Made by a program: the position numbers and the translations under genes
Notes under the pieces: generated by a model
What the model was told of the DNA's origin: nothing
Database searches by the model: none
The model's input: only the letters and a program-made list of their open reading frames with translations
Assembly (NCBI RefSeq): GCF_000242595.2
Contig: NC_017098.1
Span: 1,984,001-2,048,000 of the forward strand
Origin: Spirochaeta africana DSM 8902
GTDB lineage: Bacteria; Spirochaetota; Spirochaetia; DSM-27196; DSM-8902
Length of the DNA: 64,000 bases
Direction: 5' to 3'
Part shown: positions 1 through 9,236 of the stretch, one piece after another
Position numbering within the stretch: the stretch's first letter is position 1
Layout: every line of letters starts with the position of its first letter

Positions 1-1287
1 CCCGACCACCCGGTACGGGGTGAGTCGAAGTATGGGCTTGAACTGAATCCGTCGGCGTGTGGCGGTGATGGTGTGCTGGTCGCAGACCGAAGACAGGACA
101 TCATTCAGGTTCACCCCCTCCAGCTGAGAGTTCAATGTCTCCGGATCGGAGGGAATCTCCTGCAGAAAAAACACCAGCTGCTCGAATGACGACATTAACC
201 GCTGGGCCGAGGTAACAATGGCCTCGGCAAATTCCCGCTGTTCGGGGTCCGCGGCATCCTCTGCCAGCACCGAGGCCATACCGATCACCCCGTTCATTGG
301 CGTCCTGATCTCGTGATTGAGATTATACAGAAACTGATCACGGAACCCGAGCAGCTGACGTATATGCTCCTGCTTGCGGCGCGACTCAAGCATCTCGCTT
401 TTGTGCGCAATGGTCTGCTGGAACTCCCAGGCGGCGCGAGATACCAGTTCAACGATATAGGGATCGATTACCCGGGGGCGATCGAAAAAGTACACACCGA
501 CAGACACCAGCTCCTCACCAGCGAACAGGGGGATCGCAAACCCCGCACCCAGCTGATAGCGTTCGGCCAGGGCTGCCCGCAGGAATGTCCGATCGGTACG
601 CACATCGGTGCGCCACTGCAGCTCTCCCGACTGCCAGGCCGCTCCAGGCAGACCCTCTCCCGGTACAAAGCTGTACTGCAGACTCTCCTGGAAAAAACCC
701 TCGAACATATGTGAAGAGCGAAACCAGATGCCGGAGTGAATCAGGGCTGTCCGGCCGGAATCCGGAATCCATGTTTCGGCATAGACTGCGTCAACCGATT
801 CGGCCAGAATCTGCTGAGCCGACTGCAGGGCATACAGGAGGCTGTCCTCGCGCTCCACTGCCTCGGCAATACGCTGGAGCACCTGAAACAGGGCCTCTCG
901 CCGCTGCCGCTCCAGGCGCCCCCTGTTCAGCAGGGCACATCCCATAGTGTAGCCAATGCGTACATCCTGAACCGTCGGGTCCGGCGGCAGCACTGCGGCT
1001 GGCTGCAGTGCTGCGATCGCCTGCTGCAGCCAGGAGTCGTACTCCGGGCGATCCTTTCGTCTGGCTGGCGGGCACTGGATCAGCACCAGCGCGATCGCCT
1101 GCAGGGCATCAGGCGAGGCATGTTCCAGCTGAGCGACATCTACAAACAACAGCACACGGCTGTGTGGCTGCAGCATCTCGAACAGGCTCTCGATACTGTC
1201 CACGGGGATGCAGTCTGGCAGTTCCTTTTGAATCCTGGTCAGGCACTGTGGATCGGTTGACAGCAGGTATACCGGATCCTTGGTCAT
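1..1287 (-). CDS. GAF-domain sensor histidine kinase, 3' end outside window
   Basis: Partial gene: it reads leftward from an ATG at 1285-1287 and is still open at base 1 (429 codons visible). Residues 1-110 form a poorly conserved receiver-like or linker region. Residues about 135-290 look like a GAF sensor domain, containing PGEGLPGAAWQSGE and later GFAIPLFAGEELVSVGVYFF. A HisKA dimerisation domain follows, with the H-box LNHEIRTPMNG; the phosphoacceptor is His325. The ATPase domain and any fused receiver lie beyond the window. There are no membrane segments, so it is probably a cytoplasmic kinase. The GAF ligand cannot be told from sequence. It is divergent from the small gene at 1371, with 83 bp between them. 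Confidence 0.85.
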   Translation of the reverse strand, partial: MTKDPVYLLSTDPQCLTRIQKELPDCIPVDSIESLFEMLQPHSRVLLFVDVAQLEHASPDALQAIALVLIQCPPARRKDRPEYDSWLQQAIAALQPAAVLPPDPTVQDVRIGYTMGCALLNRGRLERQRREALFQVLQRIAEAVEREDSLLYALQSAQQILAESVDAVYAETWIPDSGRTALIHSGIWFRSSHMFEGFFQESLQYSFVPGEGLPGAAWQSGELQWRTDVRTDRTFLRAALAERYQLGAGFAIPLFAGEELVSVGVYFFDRPRVIDPYIVELVSRAAWEFQQTIAHKSEMLESRRKQEHIRQLLGFRDQFLYNLNHEIRTPMNGVIGMASVLAEDAADPEQREFAEAIVTSAQRLMSSFEQLVFFLQEIPSDPETLNSQLEGVNLNDVLSSVCDQHTITATRRRIQFKPILRLTPYRVVG

Positions 1288-1370
1288 TGCTCTAATATAA
1301 CGGCTCTATACCCGGATTTCAAATTTTCCGTTATGGTAATTTTCTATACTATGAGCTATACTATCTGCAT

Positions 1371-1736
1371 ATGCAGGATATTAACCCACAACACATCACC
1401 AACGTAATCCGCCTTCTGAATGAGCATGGCATCCAGACCGCAGCGATCTTCGAGCCAATCGGCTGCACCTTCCATCCAAGCCCGGAGGATATTATCAAGA
1501 TGATCCAGGACAGCGATGCATTCTTCGCGCGCGAATGCGGGCTGTCCAAGAAAGATTACCAGGACTGGAAGGCCTTTTTGAAAACCGGCTGCCGCTGCCC
1601 CGCGACAACCAGGGCCGGCACACAATGCGCCAAACGGGTCAAAAACTTTACCGAGCTCAGCCCGCAGCGCTATGTCGAACGTCGCAATCAGGGAACCCTG
1701 TTCTGCGCCGTCCATCAGCACACCGCACACAGCTGA
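1371..1736 (+). CDS. Small Cys/His-rich hypothetical protein (possible zinc binder)
   Basis: A 121-residue protein that I cannot assign to a named function. The C-terminal half carries GCRCPATTRAGTQCAKR and, about 35 residues later, LFCAVHQH. This C-x-C...C...C-x-x-H spacing is common in small treble-clef or zinc-ribbon proteins and suggests one bound metal. The N-terminal 60 residues are mixed helix with no signal peptide. No clear Shine-Dalgarno precedes the ATG. It ends 21 bp before the SDR gene, so it may be first in a three-gene transcript with SDR and srkA. Coding status rests on length, gene-like spacing and the conserved-looking metal motif. Confidence 0.6.
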   Translation: MQDINPQHITNVIRLLNEHGIQTAAIFEPIGCTFHPSPEDIIKMIQDSDAFFARECGLSKKDYQDWKAFLKTGCRCPATTRAGTQCAKRVKNFTELSPQRYVERRNQGTLFCAVHQHTAHS

Positions 1737-1757
1737 TTCGGACCGGAGTTACCCATT

Positions 1758-2537
1758 GTGAAAAAACTGTATGGCAAGACAGCCCTTGTTACCGGGGCAT
1801 CCAGTGGAATGGGACGCGAGTATGCCCTGCTGCTGGCCGCTGCCGGTGCCGACCTGATTCTGACTGCGCGCAGAGAAGAAGCCCTGCTGCAGCTGCGCAA
1901 GGAACTTCCCGACGTCCGGGTGACCATTATCCCGCATGATCTTGGTGCTGCGGGCGCAGCCGATGCCCTCTGGCAAAAGATAGTTCGTCAGCAGCTGCAG
2001 GTGGATATCCTGATCAACAACGCCGGGGTCGGCGCCTACGGCGGTTTCACCGCTATTCCAGAAAACACCGAGCTGGCCATGATCCAGCTGGATATCGTCT
2101 CGCTGCTGCGTCTGACCAGACTGGCTGCAACTGTCATGCGGCAGCGCGGCTGGGGACGGATCCTGCAGATTTCTTCTGTGGCGGCCTATCAGCCAACACC
2201 GGATTTTGCCAGCTATGCCGCTGCAAAATCCTTTGTGCTGAACTATGGGATCGCGGTGAATCACGAGCTGCGCGGCAGTGGTGTCAGCTGCACGGTATTC
2301 AGTCCGGGGGTGACCCGTACCGAATTCTTTGATACAGCTGCCATCCAGAAGCTGTCCCTGTTTCAACGAGTATCAATGATGTCCGCCCGTCGTGCCGCCC
2401 GCATCGGCCTGACGGCCATGCTGCGGAAGCGCAGGATGGTGGTGCCCGGCATGCTGAACTCTATACTGGTATTCTCGACCCGGTTTGTCGGACGCGGGCT
2501 GGCGGCAGGGATTGCCCGTCTGTTGATGCGTTCATGA
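1758..2537 (+). CDS. Short-chain dehydrogenase/reductase (SDR)
   Basis: A 259-aa classical SDR, which uses NAD(P)H for oxidation or reduction of a small hydroxyl or carbonyl substrate. The Rossmann glycine motif TGASSGMG is at residues 12-19, NNAG at 87-90, and the catalytic set is Ser140, Tyr153 and Lys157 (YAAAK). The start is GTG at 1758, preceded by GGAG at 1744-1747. The gene overlaps srkA by four bases (ATGA), so the two are probably translated together. The substrate cannot be inferred from sequence; the short C-terminal extension with hydrophobic stretches resembles DltE/YqjQ-type SDRs. Cytoplasmic. Confidence 0.9.
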   Translation: MKKLYGKTALVTGASSGMGREYALLLAAAGADLILTARREEALLQLRKELPDVRVTIIPHDLGAAGAADALWQKIVRQQLQVDILINNAGVGAYGGFTAIPENTELAMIQLDIVSLLRLTRLAATVMRQRGWGRILQISSVAAYQPTPDFASYAAAKSFVLNYGIAVNHELRGSGVSCTVFSPGVTRTEFFDTAAIQKLSLFQRVSMMSARRAARIGLTAMLRKRRMVVPGMLNSILVFSTRFVGRGLAAGIARLLMRS

Positions 2538-3562
2538 GCTGGTACGATAATCCACCGCACAACGACAGCGCCGAATCGCCGGGGGATTTTGATGATCTTA
2601 CCCCCCAAGCCGTACTCCGCTCGGTTGAGGCCGGCTTTGATCTCCGGCTGAGCGGCAGCATCACCCCGTATAACAGCTACATCAACCGGGTCTATGAGCT
2701 GACAGACGAGGATGGACAGTCCTTCATGGCCAAGTTTTACCGCCCCGGACGCTGGGACGAGGCGGCCATTCTGGAGGAGCATCGCTTTATTCAGGATTGT
2801 GTGGCGCTGGAGATTCCAACCGTCGCCCCGCTGCCCGATGCTGATGGCGACACCCTGATCACGGTGGAGCTGGAGGGTGTCGTATCCGGACTCACGAAAG
2901 AATACTCCTTTGCGGTATTTCCCAAGCGCAGCGGACGCAATTTCGATGCCGAAAGCGAGGATGACTGGCTGCGCCTCGGATCACTGGTCGGGCGAATGCA
3001 TACCGCTGCCCGCCAACGCCCGGCCAGCCACCGGCTTGTCTGCAACCCGGCCACCATTCGCCGGACATTCCTGCAGGAGCTTGAGGCCGCCAATGCTGTC
3101 CCGGGTCCGCACCATGCCGAATTCTTTGAACTTGCCCATGAACTGCTGGAACGGATCGAACCGCTGTTCAAGGATATCCCGCTGCAGCGGGTACACGGGG
3201 ACTGTCATCGCGGCAACATCCTGGAGCGCCCCGGCGAAGGTCTGCTGCTGATTGACTTTGACGACATGATGATGGGACCGGCCGTCCAGGATCTCTGGCT
3301 GCTGCTGCCTGAACGTGCCGACAACTGCCCGGCCGAGTTCAACCTGATAGTCGAGGGCTACGAGCAATTCCAGCCGTTTGATTATCGCTGGAAGGGGCTT
3401 ATCGAACCGCTGCGCGCCATGCGGATGCTGTACTACCTGGCCTGGGCCGCCCGTCAGCGCAATGATCTTCGATTCCGCCGCGAGCATCCTGACTGGGGAA
3501 CCCCGGCCTTCTGGATAAAGGAGATCGAGGACCTGCGCGAACAGCTGCCGTACTGCGAGTAG
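2534..3562 (+). CDS. srkA: Stress response serine/threonine kinase SrkA (YihE/RdoA)
   Basis: A 342-aa protein of the aminoglycoside-phosphotransferase/choline-kinase fold, closely matching the Cpx-regulated kinase SrkA. Family signatures are SITPYNSYINRVYEL near residue 42, MAKFYRPGRW near 65, the catalytic loop HGDCHRGN (H221, D223) and the metal-binding IDFDD at 240-244, followed by GPAVQDLWLLL. SrkA kinases are known to counter stress-induced death in enterobacteria; a similar role here is inferred. Length is slightly longer than E. coli SrkA. The ATG overlaps the SDR stop, so it is in an operon with that gene. Convergent with hydA, whose stop abuts at 3563. Confidence 0.93.
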   Translation: MSWYDNPPHNDSAESPGDFDDLTPQAVLRSVEAGFDLRLSGSITPYNSYINRVYELTDEDGQSFMAKFYRPGRWDEAAILEEHRFIQDCVALEIPTVAPLPDADGDTLITVELEGVVSGLTKEYSFAVFPKRSGRNFDAESEDDWLRLGSLVGRMHTAARQRPASHRLVCNPATIRRTFLQELEAANAVPGPHHAEFFELAHELLERIEPLFKDIPLQRVHGDCHRGNILERPGEGLLLIDFDDMMMGPAVQDLWLLLPERADNCPAEFNLIVEGYEQFQPFDYRWKGLIEPLRAMRMLYYLAWAARQRNDLRFRREHPDWGTPAFWIKEIEDLREQLPYCE

Positions 3563-5347
3563 CTACAGCTGTGCCGATGGCCTGGCGGTATAGCTGGTGT
3601 GCAGCAGCCGGTGCGCTGCTGCACTGCCCGGTTCGCCCAGAAACTCCCGGTACAGTGCCTGCACCGCCGGGTTCTGATGCGACCCTCTCAATGGTTTGGC
3701 AGCGTCTTCGTCGTACAAAGCCCGCATCCGCGCCAACCGCACCGCGTCGGTGGTGGGACGCGGTTGTCCGCCCCCGCCGATGCAGCCGCCCGGACAGCAC
3801 ATTATCTCGACAAAATGCGGGCTGATACTGCCGTGCTGAATCTCCTGCAGCAGTCGGGCAGCATTCGACAATCCATGCGCTACCGCCACCGAGAGTTCCT
3901 CCCCCTCCAGAAATCCCCATTCTGCCACGGTGCCCTGTATCGGCAGTTTTGCCTGTTTTACCCCCTCCAGCCCGCGCACCGGCACGAGCTCAAGCCGCCC
4001 GCCAGGCCCTGGCAGGGGTTTGCCGGTTACCAGCTCATGCACCGTGCGCAGGGCTGCCTCCATAACCCCGCCAGTCGCACCAAAGATGTCGGCAGCTCCG
4101 GTAGAGATCCCCAGGGGCTCATCCATGTGGTCATCCTCCAGCTGCTCAAAGGTTATTCCCGCCTGATGGATCATGTGGGCAAGCTCACGGGTGGTCAGCA
4201 CCGCATCGACATCCGGATATCCCGAACTCTGCATCTCGGGGCGCATGGCCTCGTATTTTTTTGCGGTGCAGGGCATGACAGAGGCGACGAACACCCGGGC
4301 GGGGTCAATTCCCCGCGACTCAGCGTAGTAGGTTTTAGCCAGTGCACCAAACATCTGCTGCGGTGATTTGCAGCTCGACACCATCGGCAGCAGCTGCGGA
4401 AAATACTGCTCGGCAAAGTTGATCCAGCCGGGCGAACAGCTGGTGATTACCGGCAGCGGCTCATCACGGCCGTCTCGCAGAACCGCCGTCAGGCGCTGCA
4501 GCAGCTCGGTGCCCTCCTCCATAATGGTAAGGTCGGCCGCAAAGTCGGTATCGAACACCGCATCGAAATGCAGCCGACGCAAGGCTCGTACCATTTTTCC
4601 GGTGACGCGGGTCCCGGCCGGCAGGCCGAAACATTCCCCGAGAGCGGCCCGGATAGCTGGTGCGGTCTGCACCACCACATGCAGCTGCGGGTCATCCAGG
4701 GCATCCCACACCCGATCGATGTGCGAGGTTTCCATGATCGCACCGACCGGACAGACAGCGACGCACTGCCCGCATTGCACACAGGCAACCTCGGCCAGAT
4801 CAGCACCGAATGCCGGCCCGATCGTGGTAGCAAACCCTCGCCCCTGCGGAAACAGCGCACCTACCCCCTGGATCCCGTGGCAGACCCGCACGCAGCGGCG
4901 ACATTTGATGCATTTCCCGGTTGCACGCGTAATAGCCGGTGTTGTTTCGTCGATATGGGCCGGCAGCTTTGGCCCTGGAATGGTGTCACGATCCAGGCCC
5001 AGCCCGGCGGCGATCGTTTGTAGCTCACATTCGCCATTGCGGAAACAGGTACCGCACTCGCCATTGTGTTCGCTCAGCAGCAGATCCACCACCATGGTGC
5101 GGGCGGTACGGACCCGACGGGTGGTGGTGCGCACCTGCATCCCGTCAAATACCGGGGTGGCGCAGGCAGCCTGCAGCGCGCGCGCCCCCTCTACCTCCAC
5201 CAGGCATACCCGGCAAGCCCCCAGCGGACGATGGGTTTCCATGTTGCACAGGGTCGGAATTACCACCCCGGCCTGACTGGCCGCGTCCAGAATGCTTGCA
5301 CCGGGGCGAACCCTGGCAGCTATGCCATCGATGGTTATATCATACAT
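3563..5347 (-). CDS. hydA: [FeFe]-hydrogenase catalytic subunit HydA
   Basis: A 594-aa catalytic subunit of a multimeric NAD(P)-linked [FeFe]-hydrogenase, which interconverts H2 with protons and electrons. From the N-terminus: a plant-type [2Fe-2S] domain (Cys34, 45, 48, 62), a His-Cys3 [4Fe-4S] site (HNGECGTCFRNGEC near 94), two [4Fe-4S] ferredoxin motifs (CIKCRRCVRVC at 146; CVQCGQCVAVC at 189), then the H-cluster domain with L1 TSCSPGW (301), L2 MPCTAKKYE (358) and L3 MCCPGGCIGGGGQP (515). The C-terminus has NPAVQALYREFL and LLHTSY. The start chosen is ATG 5345-5347 with AGGAGG just upstream; it overlaps the hydB stop by 8 bp. Two loop residues are unusual: Ser after the L1 Cys and Cys before the L3 Cys. 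No hydEFG maturases are nearby. Confidence 0.96.
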   Translation of the reverse strand: MYDITIDGIAARVRPGASILDAASQAGVVIPTLCNMETHRPLGACRVCLVEVEGARALQAACATPVFDGMQVRTTTRRVRTARTMVVDLLLSEHNGECGTCFRNGECELQTIAAGLGLDRDTIPGPKLPAHIDETTPAITRATGKCIKCRRCVRVCHGIQGVGALFPQGRGFATTIGPAFGADLAEVACVQCGQCVAVCPVGAIMETSHIDRVWDALDDPQLHVVVQTAPAIRAALGECFGLPAGTRVTGKMVRALRRLHFDAVFDTDFAADLTIMEEGTELLQRLTAVLRDGRDEPLPVITSCSPGWINFAEQYFPQLLPMVSSCKSPQQMFGALAKTYYAESRGIDPARVFVASVMPCTAKKYEAMRPEMQSSGYPDVDAVLTTRELAHMIHQAGITFEQLEDDHMDEPLGISTGAADIFGATGGVMEAALRTVHELVTGKPLPGPGGRLELVPVRGLEGVKQAKLPIQGTVAEWGFLEGEELSVAVAHGLSNAARLLQEIQHGSISPHFVEIMCCPGGCIGGGGQPRPTTDAVRLARMRALYDEDAAKPLRGSHQNPAVQALYREFLGEPGSAAAHRLLHTSYTARPSAQL

Positions 5348-8300
5348 AGACTGCCTCCTTGGATGCCGCCTCGCTGCGGCACTTGCCATATTCGCAGCGC
5401 AGACAGCGTGCTGCCTGCATGGTTGCTACCGCTTCGCTCCAGGGCAGCTCAACCTCATCAAAGCTGTTGCGACGACGCAGCGGATCGGCAGTCCGCAGCG
5501 GTTCACGTCCCTGCCTGACCGGTTCAGCATCTGGATCAAAATCGGCATCGACCTCCCGATCTATCCGCCAGAAAGCATTGTTGCTCCCGGTAAACCAGCG
5601 ATCAATACCGACCGCAGCCCGCTCACCGGCACCGATCGCGGCTACCACCGATGCCGGACCACTAACCGCATCACCGCCGGCAAACAGCCATTCAAGAGCC
5701 GTGGCACCGGTGGCCGGATCGACCTGCAGATACCCTTGTTCATCCAGCAGTCGGGCATGTCGTCCCTCAAGGCAGGCACCATCGAATACCGCAGCCTCAA
5801 CCGGCTGCTGCCCGATCGCGGCGATTACCTGACTGCAGGCAATCTCGATGGTGCGTTCGCCGGCAGAGGTCGGGCGACGACGTCCAGAACGATCAAACCC
5901 ACCCAGCTGCATCGGCCGGCAGAGCACCGCCCGGACACGGCCATCGGAATCTCCGCGCACCTCAACCGGCTGCATCAGGCCGCGGATTACTACCCCCTCC
6001 GCCTCGGCAGCAGTCAGCTCCTCGGCATAGGCCGGCATCTGCTCCCGCGTCCGGCGGTACACGATGGTTACCTTCTCGGCCCCCAGACGCACCGCAGTGC
6101 GTGCAGCATCGACCGCAGCGTTGCCGCCACCGACCACCACAACCTCCCGCTCTACCGGGACCGAACCGCGAATGTTGTACCTGCGCAGGAACTCTACCGC
6201 ATCATCTACCCCCACCAGCTCTTCACCGGGTACCCCGAGCTTGCTGGAGCGGGGCGCCCCGACCCCCAGAAAGACTGCCTCGAACCCGCGGGCACGCAGA
6301 TCATCCAGGCTGAAGTCCCGTCCCAGCTGCTCGCCGGTGTGGATTGTCGCCCCCATCTGTTCGATCATGCGAATCTCACGGGCAAGCACCTCTCGGGGCA
6401 GCCGATAGGCGGGGATGGTTTGTACCAGCATCCCGCCAGGTCTGGGTTCGCTCTCGAATACCTCCGGGGCATAGCCCAGGCGCGCCAGGAAGTAGGCGCA
6501 GGACAAACCGGCCGGTCCGGCGCCAACGATAGCCACCCGGCGTTCACGATTACGCAGGTTTTCGCGAACCTCCGGTCGCTGTATGGTAACCTCCTGATCC
6601 ACCATAAACCGTTTGATTGCCCGGATTGCGACCGGAGCATCCAGGGAAGCCCGTCGGCAATGCTCCTCGCAGGTATGGAAACACACCCGGGCACATACCG
6701 CAGCAAACGGATTGCGTTCGCGATGCAGCTGGAGTGCCTCGGCATAGCGGTGCTCCTTGACCAGGGCCACAAACCCGGGCACATCTACCCCTGCCGGACA
6801 GCCGCTCTGGCAGGGCGCCCGAACCAGACCGGCACACACCCCGGCGGCACAATGATGGGTATGGATATGCTGCTCGTATTCATGGCGAAAATGCCGCAGG
6901 GTGGACAGCACCGGGTTAGGGGCTGTCTGCCCGAGCCCGCAGAGCGCTGTTTCGCGAATAAGCTCTCCCAGGCGAATCAGGGTATCCAGATCCTCCTGCC
7001 GGCCTTGTCCCGCGCAGATCCGCTCCAGTATCTCCAGCATCCGCTTGGTACCCACCCGGCAGGGTGCACACTTCCCACAGGACTCTTCCTGCACGAACTC
7101 AAGAAAATAGCGGGCTACATCTACCATGCAGGTTTCCTCGTCCATTACGATCAACCCGCCGGAGCCCATGATGGCCCCCAGATCCTGCAGGGATTCATAG
7201 TCCAGCGGCACATTCAGGTTCTCCCGCGGCACACAGCCGCCGGACGGCCCGCCAATCTGAGCCGCCTTGAATGCCTTGTCCCCAATAATTCCCCCGCCAA
7301 TGTCATAGACCAGTTCACCCAGGGTGGTACCGATCGGCACCTCCACCAGACCGGCGTTACGGATTGCACCAGCCAGTGCAAACACCTTGGTACCGCGACT
7401 GCCTGATTGGGGGTGTTTCTCCGACTGCTGTTCCGGTCTGCCCGACTCTATCTGCCGCAGATACTCAGCGGCACCCGCGCGAATAATTCCCGGCACCGTC
7501 GCGTAGGTCTCTACATTGTTCAGCAAACTCGGGCAATCCCACAGCCCCTGCTCAGCCGGAAATGGCGGGCGTGGACGCGGTTCACCACGCCGCCCCTCGA
7601 TAGAGGCCATCAGGGCGGTCTCCTCACCGCACACAAAGGCACCGGACCCCTTGCGGATATCCAGCTCGAAGCAAAAACCGGTACCCAGAATATTCTCACC
7701 CAGCAGTCCCAACTCGCCTGCCTGCAGCAATGCCAGCTGCAGACGCTGTACCGCCAGAGGGTACTCGGCCCGGACATAAATAAAACCCTGCCTGGCACCG
7801 GTCGCAAACCCGGCCAGCAGCATCCCTTCGATCAGATCATGCGGGGCTCCCTCGATTATGCTGCGATCCATAAAGGCCCCCGGATCCCCCTCGTCGGCAT
7901 TGCAGATAACGTACTTCGGGGTCTGCTGCTGCTCCCTGGCAGCCGTCCACTTACGCCAGGTAGGAAACCCGGCACCACCACGGCCGCGAAGACCGGAAGC
8001 CTTGAGCTCGTCGAGTATCCGCTGCGGTCCTCGGTTTGCCCCCCATTCACAGACAGCCTGTACCACAGCCGCATACGCCCCGTTGGCCACCGCCGACTCG
8101 ACGCGTTCCGGATCAACCAGCCCGCATGAACGCAAGGCAATCTTGCGCTGGGGCTGGAAAAAATGGTCGCCCTCCGCCCAGCGCAGCGCACTGCTGCGAG
8201 GTATCGGATCAGCCTCGGCTGGATCCCATTCAGCAATCAGGCGCCGGGCACGCTCGGGTGTAAGCCCCTGCAGGATCATCCGATCCCCGAAACGCGCCAT

Positions 8301-8531
8301 TGGACCCCTGGCGCACGGCCCAAGACAGCCGGTGGACATCACTCGCAGCGGGAGCCCACGCTGTTCGATCTCCTCACGCAACAGCTGTACGACCTCTTGA
8401 GCCCCCGAGGCCAGACAGCCGCCCCCGCAGCATACACGCAAGCAGTCTTTGCCGGCCTGAGCCACCTCGGCAGCTGTTGCTGCATAGTCATACCATTCAT
8501 CTACCCCGGTAATTCGTCGGCGTGCCTTCAT
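5340..8531 (-). CDS. hydB: HydB flavoprotein fused to a GltD-like NAD(P)H/FAD module
   Basis: A 1063-aa electron-transfer subunit. Residues 28-100 are a thioredoxin-like [2Fe-2S] domain (CCGGGCLASG, STGCLGPC). Residues 130-545 are a NuoF-type diaphorase that binds FMN and NAD(H) (GLRGRGGAGFPTWRKW at 180; NADEGDPGAFMDR at 211) and a [4Fe-4S] site (SCGKCAPCR at 484 plus Cys531). From residue 560 to about 985 comes a GltD/NfnB-like module with Cys motifs (CQSGCPAGVDVP at 574; CARVCFHTCEEHC at 613), two Rossmann folds (VAIVGAGPAGLSC at 667; VVVVGGGNAAVDA at 797) and the FAD end motif LFAGGDAV. A final CLRCEYGKC is at about 1043. This gives two nucleotide sites and suggests NADH/NADPH or flavin-based bifurcating chemistry (inference). 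Overlaps hydC by 4 bp. Confidence 0.95.
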   Translation of the reverse strand: MKARRRITGVDEWYDYAATAAEVAQAGKDCLRVCCGGGCLASGAQEVVQLLREEIEQRGLPLRVMSTGCLGPCARGPMARFGDRMILQGLTPERARRLIAEWDPAEADPIPRSSALRWAEGDHFFQPQRKIALRSCGLVDPERVESAVANGAYAAVVQAVCEWGANRGPQRILDELKASGLRGRGGAGFPTWRKWTAAREQQQTPKYVICNADEGDPGAFMDRSIIEGAPHDLIEGMLLAGFATGARQGFIYVRAEYPLAVQRLQLALLQAGELGLLGENILGTGFCFELDIRKGSGAFVCGEETALMASIEGRRGEPRPRPPFPAEQGLWDCPSLLNNVETYATVPGIIRAGAAEYLRQIESGRPEQQSEKHPQSGSRGTKVFALAGAIRNAGLVEVPIGTTLGELVYDIGGGIIGDKAFKAAQIGGPSGGCVPRENLNVPLDYESLQDLGAIMGSGGLIVMDEETCMVDVARYFLEFVQEESCGKCAPCRVGTKRMLEILERICAGQGRQEDLDTLIRLGELIRETALCGLGQTAPNPVLSTLRHFRHEYEQHIHTHHCAAGVCAGLVRAPCQSGCPAGVDVPGFVALVKEHRYAEALQLHRERNPFAAVCARVCFHTCEEHCRRASLDAPVAIRAIKRFMVDQEVTIQRPEVRENLRNRERRVAIVGAGPAGLSCAYFLARLGYAPEVFESEPRPGGMLVQTIPAYRLPREVLAREIRMIEQMGATIHTGEQLGRDFSLDDLRARGFEAVFLGVGAPRSSKLGVPGEELVGVDDAVEFLRRYNIRGSVPVEREVVVVGGGNAAVDAARTAVRLGAEKVTIVYRRTREQMPAYAEELTAAEAEGVVIRGLMQPVEVRGDSDGRVRAVLCRPMQLGGFDRSGRRRPTSAGERTIEIACSQVIAAIGQQPVEAAVFDGACLEGRHARLLDEQGYLQVDPATGATALEWLFAGGDAVSGPASVVAAIGAGERAAVGIDRWFTGSNNAFWRIDREVDADFDPDAEPVRQGREPLRTADPLRRRNSFDEVELPWSEAVATMQAARCLRCEYGKCRSEAASKEAVYV

Positions 8532-9109
8532 GAAACACCCCCAGTTTTGCTGCGGTCTGAGCCCAGGGGAGCGGTAGCCGCCGACGATATCGCTGCCTCC
8601 GCAGCGGAGCCATCCGATGCCGTTTTGCAGCCAGAGATAAGCTCCGGTATTCGCGCCGGCGAGACCCGCTGGTGGGTTTGATCATCCACCATTACCACTG
8701 GTGCCAGACCGCACGCGCCAAAGCATCGCCCGGTCTGCAGGGAAAAACAGCGATCAGGAGTAGTCCCGCCGTCCGGAATTCCCAACTCCCGTTCCAGTGC
8801 ATCCTGCACACTGCGACCGCCTCGGACATAGCAAGCGGTCCCCAGGCAGACCCTGATCGTATGTTTACCCTTGGGAACGGTAGAAAAATAGGAATAGAAC
8901 CCGACCACCCCGGCTACCTCGCTGTAGGGTACGTGCAGGGTGCGGGAGATATGGTGCAGCGCGACGGCGGGAAGGTAGCCATAGGTATCCTGGGTAAACT
9001 GCAGAACCGGGATCAGCACCCCCGGCATCTCACCATGCACGGCAAGAAAATCGGTAACCGGGCTCAGGTCGATCACATCACCAGAAACAGGATTGGCAGA
9101 CACACTCAT
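8528..9109 (-). CDS. hydC: HydC, NuoE-like [2Fe-2S] subunit of the hydrogenase
   Basis: A 193-aa thioredoxin-like [2Fe-2S] protein of the NuoE family. It relays electrons between the HydB flavin and the iron-sulfur chain of HydA. Helical N-terminus (VLQFTQDTYGYLP), then the four cluster cysteines in CLGTACYVRGG and RCFGACGLAPVVMV. About 30 extra Ala/Ser-rich residues follow the domain. First gene of the hyd operon: a strong Shine-Dalgarno (GGAGG) lies just upstream of the ATG at 9107-9109, and the stop overlaps hydB (ATGA). The order C-B-A matches known trimeric hydrogenases. Confidence 0.95.
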   Translation of the reverse strand: MSVSANPVSGDVIDLSPVTDFLAVHGEMPGVLIPVLQFTQDTYGYLPAVALHHISRTLHVPYSEVAGVVGFYSYFSTVPKGKHTIRVCLGTACYVRGGRSVQDALERELGIPDGGTTPDRCFSLQTGRCFGACGLAPVVMVDDQTHQRVSPARIPELISGCKTASDGSAAEAAISSAATAPLGSDRSKTGGVS

Positions 9110-9236
9110 ACATCCTCCTCCAGGCCCGGAGAGATTTCCGTGCCCTCAATCTATTGCTTCGACCCCGTGGCTTACCGCGGCCGGAAACAGACGGATGGAT
9201 GCACAGCAATGGTTGTCTATTTATCGATATAATATA

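Noticed and set aside
5292-7406. 704-codon open frame on the plus strand under hydB
   Set aside because: Antisense shadow of GC-rich hydB, rich in Pro, Arg, His and Gln, with no recognisable domain.
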